DNA of 5,767 nucleotides from Paenibacillus sp. (lineage in GTDB: Bacteria; Bacillota; Bacilli; Paenibacillales; Paenibacillaceae): positions 1-5,767 of the forward strand of contig JAQSXN010000291.1 in the NCBI GenBank assembly GCA_029256665.1. The letters run 5' to 3'. The position numbers and the translations under genes are program-made. Below, one piece after another: positions 1 through 5,532 of the stretch. The notes under the pieces were generated by a model that saw only the letters and a list, made by a program, of their open reading frames with translations, ran no database searches and was not told the origin of the DNA. Position 1 is the stretch's first letter, and the number at the start of each line of letters is the position of its first letter.

Positions 1-966
1 CGCATCGGTAGCCGCTTTCGCTAATTGCAGCTCATGGTCGACACCCATCCACTTCATCATCTGACCCAGCCAATTCGCGGCGGATTGACCGTGCGCTTGG
101 CGAACGAGGTTGGCCGATTCGGATTGCGAAGCCCTTCCTTCCGTATTTGACGAGCTTGTAGGATGTGCCGCCTCCGCCCCTCCATGCTTGCCGCTTGACT
201 TCCCGTCGGGATTGGCGACGAGCGTCTCTGGCGCCGCGCCGCGTCCTTGCGGGCCGGTCGAGGCTTCCTGCGACGACAGCGCTTCGCCAAACAACGCCGC
301 TCCTTGCTGCAGCAAGGCGAGCACGCGCGAAGCGGATGGCGGCATGCCGGTGTCCCCGGCATCCGCAGCCGTCGCGACCGTTCCCATTGCCGTCAATTGG
401 CGTTGCAATTGATCGAGCAGCTCATGCGCGGGCTTGCCGAACATGACCTGCTGCAGCGAAGCGATCGTCGCGGCCGTCATTGGCATGCCCCGCCTGAAAG
501 CGGTAGCAGCCGCCGTCATCCACTGCTCGGCATCCGCGCCTTTCGGCATAAGCGCGGCAGCTTGCTGAAAGGCCGCCGCCGTCGTACGGTTAAACGCGAA
601 TCCTTCTTGCCTCAAGTTGCGGATGAGAGCGAGCGCCCACTTCTGATCCGGCAAACCAAGCAGCTTGGCGAACTCGCGAAACGTATCGTCAAGCAAACCC
701 GACGTATTGAGATCGACCGCTTTGAGCAAGACGAGGGAACCATTCGATTCCGGCTGTACTTGCAGCATCGCCGACTGGCCCGGCTGGAGCGCCATCTCCA
801 GCTTCGCCCGTATTTGCACGCCGTTAATGCTGACGATCGCTTCATTATTTTCCATCGACTGCATCACGACGCCGCGCACGACCTGTCCCACCTTCAGCTC
901 CATCGCGCGGGTTTCCCCGCTAGTCACGTCTCCCAGCAATCCTCGCATCATTTGGCCGATATTCAC
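1..966 (-). CDS. YlqG-like / FliK-like hypothetical protein, 3' end cut by window edge
   Basis: Partial gene with 322 codons visible, open without a stop to the left edge. I chose GTG at 966 because AGAGGGG lies 8 nt upstream. An in-frame ATG at 1008, directly after a TAA, has no Shine-Dalgarno. Residues 1-85 look like a small beta-rich domain (VGQVVRGVV, VSINGVQIRAKL, LQPGQSAMLQVQP) of the kind seen at the start of FliK-type hook-length-control proteins. Residues 90-235 are Ala/Leu-rich and probably helical. Residues 236-285 are a Ser/Gly/Ala/Pro-rich low-complexity linker, and a new amphipathic stretch begins at about 290 (NWLGQMMKWMGVD). The position after rnhB matches ylqG of Bacillus, where an FlhB-like ylqH follows. 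A sigma-D promoter lies upstream. Gene reality is well supported by the open frame and its signals. The FliK-like role is inference, because the C-terminal domain that would prove it is outside the window. Confidence 0.8.
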   Translation of the reverse strand, partial: MNIGQMMRGLLGDVTSGETRAMELKVGQVVRGVVMQSMENNEAIVSINGVQIRAKLEMALQPGQSAMLQVQPESNGSLVLLKAVDLNTSGLLDDTFREFAKLLGLPDQKWALALIRNLRQEGFAFNRTTAAAFQQAAALMPKGADAEQWMTAAATAFRRGMPMTAATIASLQQVMFGKPAHELLDQLQRQLTAMGTVATAADAGDTGMPPSASRVLALLQQGAALFGEALSSQEASTGPQGRGAAPETLVANPDGKSSGKHGGAEAAHPTSSSNTEGRASQSESANLVRQAHGQSAANWLGQMMKWMGVDHELQLAKAATDA

Positions 967-1023
967 CCGCAACACCCCTCTGTCTTCACATCCGGACTTT
1001 CCAGTCATTTATCGTTAACGTTT

Positions 1024-1050
1024 ATATCGGCTTCAATCGCCAATGGTTGA
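1024..1050 (-). promoter_or_regulatory. Sigma-D (flagellar) promoter for the ylqG-like gene
   Basis: Reading the minus strand, TCAA (1050-1047), a 15-nt spacer, then GCCGATAT (1031-1024). The sigma-D consensus of Bacillus is TAAA-N14-16-GCCGATAT, so the -10 box matches 8 of 8 and the -35 box 3 of 4, with ideal spacing. Transcription would start near 1017, about 50 nt before the GTG start. The site lies just after the rnhB terminator, where a new promoter is needed. No equally good sigma-A promoter is visible in 967-1109. Confidence 0.72.
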
Positions 1051-1109
1051 AGGTCATTAGCAACATCCGATGAAGAACTGGCTAGAATGATATAAAGAGC
1101 CCTTAAACG

Positions 1110-1168
1110 AAAAAAAGCCCGCATATCCGTCGAGCCGGCTATACCGGCCACGATCAGGATGCGCGGGC
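1110..1168 (-). terminator. Intrinsic terminator after rnhB, branched stem
   Basis: On the minus strand, GCCCGCGCATCC (1168-1157) pairs with GGATATGCGGGC (1128-1117) through one G-U and one C-A position, and is followed at once by seven T (1116-1110). Inside the loop is a second stem, GCCGG/CCGGC, so the RNA would fold as a branched structure. It starts 14 nt beyond the rnhB stop and should end the lepB-rbgA-rnhB transcript. There is no U-tract on the plus side, so it works in one direction. Confidence 0.88.
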
Positions 1169-1181
1169 GCAATGATCTCTA

Positions 1182-1799
1182 TTACAATGCGATCTGCACG
1201 GCTTCTTCGCCGAGCAGCTTCTTCAAGAACGACCTTCTGTGCAGCTCGCTAGGTCCATGCTCCAACAGCTTCTCCCGATGCAGCTTCGTCGCATATCCTT
1301 TATGTATCGCGATTCCGTACTCCGGATACCTCTGCTCCCATTCCTTCAGGCATAGGCGATCCCGCGTGACCTTCGCCATGATCGAAGCGGCGGCGATGGA
1401 TTGGCTATTGGCGTCGCCCTTGATAATCGACTCTTGCGGCAGCGCAAGGTCGACGATCTCCGCGTCCACCAGTATGTAATCGGCAGCAATCGCAAGCGAT
1501 TCCACTGCCAGTTTCATTGCAAGACGGGATGCCTGCTTGATGTTAATCCGATCGATGGTAGCCGAGTCGACCCTAGCAACCGACCAAGCTAAGCATTGAT
1601 CCGCGATGATGTCGTACAAGAGCTCCCGCTTTTTCTCGGAAAGCTTCTTGGAATCGTCGATCCCGTCGATGATCAAGCCGGGAGGCAGAATGACCGCCCC
1701 CGCTACGACGTCTCCGAATAAGCAGACTCGTCCAACCTCGTCGACTCCCGCGATCGCGGAAAATCCGTTCCCCCATGCTTGTTGCTCGTAATGCAGCAT
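1182..1799 (-). CDS. rnhB: Ribonuclease HII, with Val in place of the second Gly of the GRG motif
   Basis: Cytoplasmic endonuclease that cuts the RNA strand of RNA-DNA hybrids and nicks at single ribonucleotides in DNA. The protein has 205 residues, like the shorter family members. GVDEVGRVCLFGD at 18-30 carries metal ligands Asp20 and Glu21. Asp112 sits in ILVDA. The conserved blocks KGDANSQS (127-134) and AAASIMAKVTRD (136-147) follow, and HKGYATKLH (166-174) holds the conserved Tyr169. The odd feature is residue 25 (codon GTC at 1727-1725): the family has Gly here, as part of the Gly-Arg-Gly loop that reads the RNA-DNA junction. GGAGG lies 10 nt before ATG 1799. The gene begins 60 nt after rbgA, with no terminator between, and ends before a strong terminator, so it is the last gene of the operon. 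Confidence 0.96.
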   Translation of the reverse strand: MLHYEQQAWGNGFSAIAGVDEVGRVCLFGDVVAGAVILPPGLIIDGIDDSKKLSEKKRELLYDIIADQCLAWSVARVDSATIDRINIKQASRLAMKLAVESLAIAADYILVDAEIVDLALPQESIIKGDANSQSIAAASIMAKVTRDRLCLKEWEQRYPEYGIAIHKGYATKLHREKLLEHGPSELHRRSFLKKLLGEEAVQIAL

Positions 1800-1859
1800 G
1801 ACGTTTATTCCTCCGTTTCCCCTCGTACCGGTCCCATTTGCCTTTTCCTTTAAGAAACG

Positions 1860-2753
1860 CTACTTTTTTGGAGCTCTGGCGGGCATATCGTCGTATGGCG
1901 CTTCCAGCGTAATCCGGCCAAGTTTTCCGGCACGAAGGTCGCGCAATATAATGCCGGACGTCTTCTCCAGATCGACCCGCCCGCCGGCCATCAGGCAACC
2001 GCGTTTTCTGCCGATATCCTCCATGACGCGAACGATTTCTTCGTTATCTTCGATGTCCGTCGGCGGGTTCTCAAGTCCGTAACGCTCCTCGAGCGTCGGC
2101 CAATAACGGCTGACCAGCTCCTTGACCGCGAAGTAAGCAATATCGTCCACGTTCAGAATTTGCTCGCGAATCGCGCCAGTCATCGCGAGCCGGTAACCGA
2201 CGAGCTGATCCTCGAACTTTGGCCATAGAATGCCTGGCGTGTCGAGAAGCTCCATCTCGGTGCCGATCTTGATCCATTGCTGACCCTTCGTCACTCCGGG
2301 CTTATCACCTGTCAAGGCGATGTTGCGGCCGGCGAGACGATTAATGAGCGTCGACTTGCCGACGTTCGGAATGCCTACGATGAGCCCCCGAACGGCGCGC
2401 GGGTTCATGCCTCTGGCGATTTGCCGAGCAATTTTCTCGTGCAAAATTTCTTTCGCCTTAATCGGAACTTCGTTCACGCGCGTCCCCGTATGCGAATCGA
2501 CGGAAATGCATTCATGCCCTTCGTGGGCGAAATACGTCATCCATTGATCCGTCGTGCGGGGATCGGCGAGATCGGATTTGTTGAGAACGATCAGCCTTGG
2601 TTTGCCATGCAGAATCTCGTCCACCATAGGGTTGCGGCTGGATAGCGGCACCCTGGCGTCGAGCAGCTCGATCGTGATGTCGATGAGCTTTAATTTTTCT
2701 TGAATTTGACGCTTGGCGCGGGTCATATGCCCCGGAAACCATTGTATCGCCAT
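1860..2753 (-). CDS. rbgA: Ribosome biogenesis GTPase A (YlqF)
   Basis: GTPase needed for a late step of 50S subunit assembly, when the last ribosomal proteins join. The protein has 297 residues, slightly longer than the roughly 282 of B. subtilis. The GTPase motifs are circularly permuted, as in this family: G4 NKSD at 58-61 comes first, then G1 GIPNVGKS at 127-134, G2 PGVT at 152-155 and G3 DTPG at 171-174. The N-terminal QWFPGHM contains His9, the catalytic histidine of RbgA. A helical C-terminal domain (about 185-285) that binds rRNA completes it. GAGGTG lies 5 nt before ATG 2753. It begins 29 nt after lepB and is followed by rnhB at 60 nt, with no terminator in either gap, so co-transcription is likely. 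All key motifs are intact. Confidence 0.97.
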   Translation of the reverse strand: MAIQWFPGHMTRAKRQIQEKLKLIDITIELLDARVPLSSRNPMVDEILHGKPRLIVLNKSDLADPRTTDQWMTYFAHEGHECISVDSHTGTRVNEVPIKAKEILHEKIARQIARGMNPRAVRGLIVGIPNVGKSTLINRLAGRNIALTGDKPGVTKGQQWIKIGTEMELLDTPGILWPKFEDQLVGYRLAMTGAIREQILNVDDIAYFAVKELVSRYWPTLEERYGLENPPTDIEDNEEIVRVMEDIGRKRGCLMAGGRVDLEKTSGIILRDLRAGKLGRITLEAPYDDMPARAPKK

Positions 2754-2782
2754 GCTTTCACCTCAATTAGCTTCCGCTTTCG

Positions 2783-3493
2783 CTAGTACTTGTGCTTGAT
2801 GAATTCGATCTTGTTCAGCGGCCAGAAGATAACGTCCGCCCGCCCGACGATTTCGTCATCCTCGACGAAGCCGATCATGCGGCTGTCCGTGCTGTTGCTC
2901 CGATTGTCGCCCATGGCGAAGATCGTTCCTTCCGGAACCGTCATCTCCGTGACGGTATCGTTAGGGAAGTTATAACGCGGTCCGTCGCCGTTGTACATGC
3001 CGCCTGCTTCCTTGGCGGCCGCGATTGCCTCGGCGATATACGGCTCTTCCACCTTCTGATCGTTAATATACAATTCGTCGCCCTCAACCCGGATCTTATC
3101 GCCCGGCACTCCGATGACGCGCTTAATAAATTTACGGCCTTGCTCCGGCACGTCGAATACGACGACTTCGCCAAAGTGCGGATCGCGGATCGAATACAAA
3201 ATCTTGTTTACGATCAGGCGTTCTCCCGTCTCGAAGTTAGGCTGCATCGACGGTCCGTCTACTATAAAAGGTTCGAACAGAAACATGCGGATTAAGAACA
3301 CCAGCACGACGGCGATGACCAGCGCCTTGATCCATTCCACGATTTCCTTCGACGCTCCGCCCTTCTTCGCCGCGGCTCCGTGAGTGGCGGCACGTTCGGG
3401 CATCATGTCGGAAGCGGACTGATGCTCGCCTGTCGCGCGCTCTGTTACGTCCGGTTCCTTGTTCCCATCGTCATTGCGTTGTTGCGAATCCAT
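2783..3493 (-). CDS. lepB: Signal peptidase I
   Basis: Membrane-bound serine protease with a Ser/Lys dyad that removes signal peptides from exported proteins. The 236-residue protein has a polar cytoplasmic tail of about 50 residues, one membrane span at about 55-72 (IKALVIAVVLVFLIRMFLF), then the extracellular catalytic domain. Box B PSMQP holds Ser82, box C is ERLIVNKI (91-98), box D KRVIGVPGD (124-132) holds Lys124, and box E is MGDNRSNSTDSR (194-205). GAAGG lies 8 nt before ATG 3493. It sits between the rplS terminator and rbgA. I see no convincing promoter in 3494-3540, so it may depend on read-through past that terminator or on a weak promoter. The secreted CAP protein encoded nearby is a plausible substrate, as would be any exported protein. 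Confidence 0.96.
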   Translation of the reverse strand: MDSQQRNDDGNKEPDVTERATGEHQSASDMMPERAATHGAAAKKGGASKEIVEWIKALVIAVVLVFLIRMFLFEPFIVDGPSMQPNFETGERLIVNKILYSIRDPHFGEVVVFDVPEQGRKFIKRVIGVPGDKIRVEGDELYINDQKVEEPYIAEAIAAAKEAGGMYNGDGPRYNFPNDTVTEMTVPEGTIFAMGDNRSNSTDSRMIGFVEDDEIVGRADVIFWPLNKIEFIKHKY

Positions 3494-3540
3494 CAGCTCA
3501 GCCTTCTTTCGTCTCTGAAGTTATGTATTCATCTCCGTAG

Positions 3541-3576
3541 AAAACGAAAAGGAGCTTGTTTGCGCAAGCCCCTCTT
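3541..3576 (-). terminator. Intrinsic terminator after rplS
   Basis: On the minus strand, AGGGGCTTG pairs with CAAGCTCCT through 9 pairs including one G-U, around the 6-nt loop CGCAAA, and is followed by TTTTCGTTTT. It lies 11 nt beyond the rplS stop. The U-tract is broken by CG, so some read-through into lepB is possible. That would suit the lack of a clear lepB promoter. Confidence 0.87.
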
Positions 3577-3587
3577 GTCGTTTGATC

Positions 3588-3929
3588 TTAACGAATCTCT
3601 TTAATTCTAGCCGCTTTACCGCGCAGTTCGCGGAGGTAGTACAGCTTAGCGCGACGAACCTTACCGCGACGAGCCACGTCGATCTTGTCGATCTTAGGCG
3701 AATGAAGCGGGAACGTTCTCTCTACGCCAACGCCGTAAGAGATCTTGCGAACCGTGAAAGTTTCGCTGATGCCGCCGCCGCGACGTTTAATAACGACGCC
3801 TTCGAACAGCTGGATACGCTCGCGCGAACCCTCGATAACCTTAACATGCACCTTCAGCGTGTCGCCTGGGCGAAAGTTGGGAAGATCTTTACGCAATTGT
3901 TCTTGAGTAATTGTTTGAACGATATTCAT
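3588..3929 (-). CDS. rplS: 50S ribosomal protein L19
   Basis: Large-subunit protein at the interface with the 30S subunit. The 113-residue protein matches the family along its whole length: [58 protein letters not shown] and the C-terminal [21 protein letters not shown] chose ATG 3929, preceded by AAGGAG at 10 nt, because [12 protein letters not shown] lines up with the usual L19 N-terminus. The frame stays open upstream to 4109, beyond the promoter, so that longest reading is not real. However, an in-frame ATG at 3962 with AGGAG 5 nt before it would add 11 residues. In other Firmicutes rplS directly follows trmD; here a divergent gene separates them and rplS has its own promoter and leader. 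Confidence 0.98.
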   Translation of the reverse strand: MNIVQTITQEQLRKDLPNFRPGDTLKVHVKVIEGSRERIQLFEGVVIKRRGGGISETFTVRKISYGVGVERTFPLHSPKIDKIDVARRGKVRRAKLYYLRELRGKAARIKEIR

Positions 3930-4026
3930 TGTGAGTTCACTCCTTCCACCATAGACGTTCATGTAAGCTCCTGGTTCCGAGAACCCCTCTTCACTTATAG
4001 CGGACCGTCCGACTTTACGAACAACA
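3930..4026 (-). promoter_or_regulatory. rplS 5' leader with hairpins, candidate L19 autoregulatory leader
   Basis: This is the predicted transcribed leader of about 97 nt between the rplS promoter and its start. It contains CGGAC-G-GTCCG (4011-4001) and GGTTC-TCG-GAACC (3985-3973). The second hairpin can be enclosed by TAAG/CTTA across an internal loop (3997-3964). Just after it come AGGAG (3972-3968) and an ATG (3962-3960), then the rplS Shine-Dalgarno AAGGAG (3945-3940). Firmicutes are known to carry a structured L19 leader at this spot, probably bound by L19 itself. I identify this one from position and folding potential only and cannot confirm the family match. Confidence 0.5.
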
Positions 4027-4032
4027 TTAGAA

Positions 4033-4061
4033 ATTTTACCATAGGTAGGCGCACAAATCAA
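4033..4061 (-). promoter_or_regulatory. Sigma-A promoter for rplS
   Basis: On the minus strand, TTGATT (4061-4056), a 17-nt spacer, then TAAAAT (4038-4033), preceded by TGG, which gives an extended -10 (TGn). The -35 matches TTGACA at 4 of 6 and the -10 matches TATAAT at 5 of 6, with ideal spacing. Transcription would start near 4026. It gives rplS expression independent of trmD, which is needed because an opposing gene lies between them. Confidence 0.75.
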
Positions 4062-4078
4062 CCTATTTCTCATATAGG
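4041..4078. repeat. Inverted-repeat cluster between divergent promoters, possible operator
   Basis: ATAGGT (4041-4046) and ACCTAT (4061-4066) form an inverted repeat with a 14-bp spacer. The same CCTAT (4062-4066) also faces ATAGG (4074-4078) across 7 bp. These three half-sites cover the rplS -35 box and the edge of the putative CAP-gene promoter. They are short, so chance is a real alternative. Confidence 0.3.
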
Positions 4079-4103
4079 CGGGATCAGGTATACTGACTAT
4101 AAT
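4075..4103 (+). promoter_or_regulatory. Candidate promoter for the SLH/CAP gene
   Basis: A perfect TATAAT at 4098-4103 lies 39 nt before the start codon, but the hexamer 17 nt upstream (TAGGCG) is a poor -35. A second candidate -10, TATACT, lies at 4089-4094, also without a good -35. A weak or activator-dependent promoter would fit. It lies back to back with the rplS promoter. Confidence 0.4.
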
Positions 4104-4142
4104 TGGCAACGACGATATTCGACACGAAGGAGATCATCGAAC

Positions 4143-5525
4143 ATGAAAAGGTATGTATGTATCCTTGTACTCATTCTAGCCATTCCGATTGGAAGCTATA
4201 CAGCCGAAGCCTCATCTTTTACCGACGTATCCACACATTGGTCGAGAAGCTATATCGATTGGGGCATGTCTCAATCCCTCGCGCAGGGCTACGAAGACGG
4301 GAGCTTCCGGCCGGACGACTACATAACGGAAATCGAATTTCTCGCTCTTATGTTACGGGCATACGGCGCCGTTTCCCGAACGGACGAGCTCCCTTCCGAT
4401 TGGGGACGAATCTATTATAAGTTCGCGGACGACCGCGGATGGCCGCTCGCGTTCGATAACGGGCGCGGCAACTTCCGCAGGGGCCAAGCCGCCCTGCTCA
4501 TCGCGACGGCCTCTAAAGGCACTTCGTTTAACGAGAACGGGGCGATCCAATGGCTGCTGGATAACGAGCTTTCGCGCGGCAGGACGTCGGCCACGATCGC
4601 CGGCTACGATGCGGGCGGCCGCGTCACGAGAGCGGAAGCGCTAACCTTCGTCTATAAGATGAAGGAGAAGATCGGGTCCCTCGCGAACGCCTCCCTCTCC
4701 AAACAAACCTCCGCATCGCTGCGGGGCGTCTCGCTTGGCGATAACACGGGCGAGCTCCTTTATCGATTGGGACAACCTACTCGCGTTGAAGCAAGCGAAA
4801 GCGATTACGATTGGCATGTTTATGCCAAGAGCTATTCCGACTACGCCATGTACGGGATCAAAGACGGCTCCGTCGCAGCCTTATTCTCAAACGATGCGGA
4901 CAGCTGGAGCAACACGGGCGGAATCAACGTCGACGGCACGTTATCCGCCATACTTGGTCAATTGCCCTCTGCAGCCAAAAACTCGGCCAAACAAGACAGC
5001 CACTATTACGAATACGGATTGAACGGAAACCGCCATGTGTTGTTTCTGGACGGTCAAGAGAATAAGCGGATCGCGGGAATGCTGGTTCAGGTCCAATCGC
5101 TGATGACCCGCCAGACCGCTTCGCTCGGGGAAAAGGAACGGACGGCGATGGAGCAGCAACTGTTCGATCTCGTCAACGCCGAACGCGCCGGGCGGGGCAT
5201 CGCTCTGCTGCAGTGGGACGCGCTTGCGGGTTCCACTGCCCGCTTGCATAGCTTCGACATGATGAAAAAAAACTATTTTGACCATACGAACCTGAGCGGC
5301 AAATCTCCTTTCGACAGGATGAAGAGCGCAGGCATCAAATACACGATGGCATCGGAAAATATCGCGGCGGGGTATGCGAACAGCCTGTTTGCCCATTATG
5401 CGCTGCTGAACTCCTCCGGCCATCGAAAGTCGATACTGGACGGCAAATTGACGCGGCTAGGAACGGGAGTGGCGTTTGGCGGCAAATACAACGTCTATTT
5501 CACGCAAAATTATTTTACGCCATAG
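4143..5525 (+). CDS. Secreted S-layer-homology protein with C-terminal CAP (SCP/PR1-like) domain
   Basis: The 460-residue exported protein starts at ATG 4143, with AAGGAG 10 nt upstream. The frame is open far upstream, but only this start gives a signal peptide: MKRY, a hydrophobic core at 5-17, and probable cleavage after AEA (21-23). Residues 25-75 are an SLH repeat (FTDVSTHWSRSYIDW, GYEDGSFRPDDYIT). Residues 86-177 hold two degenerate SLH-like units (the second ends GGRVTRAEALTFVYKM). Residues 193-320 resemble the CAP-associated N-terminal domain (VSLGDNTGELLYRLGQPTRV). Residues 335-460 are a CAP domain: FDLVNAERAGRG (341-352), His369, SENIA (404-408), LNSSGHRKSIL (422-432) with His427, and FTQNYF (453-458). 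SLH domains usually anchor proteins to pyruvylated wall polymer, so a cell-surface location is likely. The enzymatic or binding role of bacterial CAP domains is not settled. It lies inverted between trmD and rplS. Confidence 0.93.
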   Translation: MKRYVCILVLILAIPIGSYTAEASSFTDVSTHWSRSYIDWGMSQSLAQGYEDGSFRPDDYITEIEFLALMLRAYGAVSRTDELPSDWGRIYYKFADDRGWPLAFDNGRGNFRRGQAALLIATASKGTSFNENGAIQWLLDNELSRGRTSATIAGYDAGGRVTRAEALTFVYKMKEKIGSLANASLSKQTSASLRGVSLGDNTGELLYRLGQPTRVEASESDYDWHVYAKSYSDYAMYGIKDGSVAALFSNDADSWSNTGGINVDGTLSAILGQLPSAAKNSAKQDSHYYEYGLNGNRHVLFLDGQENKRIAGMLVQVQSLMTRQTASLGEKERTAMEQQLFDLVNAERAGRGIALLQWDALAGSTARLHSFDMMKKNYFDHTNLSGKSPFDRMKSAGIKYTMASENIAAGYANSLFAHYALLNSSGHRKSILDGKLTRLGTGVAFGGKYNVYFTQNYFTP

Positions 5526-5532
5526 CTATCCC

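Noticed and set aside
967..1008. ATG at 1008 as the start of the ylqG-like gene
   Set aside because: It has no Shine-Dalgarno and follows a TAA directly. GTG at 966 has AGAGGGG at good spacing.
1008..1025. Palindrome CGTTAACG flanked on both sides by TTTAT, near the predicted ylqG transcript start
   Set aside because: It is only 8 bp in the core and AT-rich around it. Nothing else supports an operator, so it may well be chance.
247..1050. Long plus-strand open frame of 267 codons at the left side
   Set aside because: It is antisense to the ylqG-like gene, rich in Arg/His/Leu as expected of a shadow frame in GC-rich DNA. It has no recognisable motif and runs over the sigma-D promoter.
3494..3560. 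Possible lepB promoter (TTTTCG-17-TACATA)
   Set aside because: Both boxes match poorly and the -35 lies inside the rplS terminator U-tract, so it is not reported as a feature.
3930..4109. Extended L19 starting at 4109
   Set aside because: The start lies upstream of the rplS promoter, and the added residues match no L19 N-terminus. Only the nearer in-frame ATG at 3962 deserves attention.
3582..4142. N-terminal extension of the plus-strand CAP gene back to an ATG at 3582
   Set aside because: It would run antisense across all of rplS and bury the signal peptide. The start at 4143 has a good Shine-Dalgarno and gives a proper exported N-terminus.
5505..5520. AT-rich inverted repeat AAAAT-T-ATTTT near the end of the CAP gene
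   Set aside because: It has too few pairs, no usable loop and no U-tract after it on either strand, so it does not qualify as a terminator.
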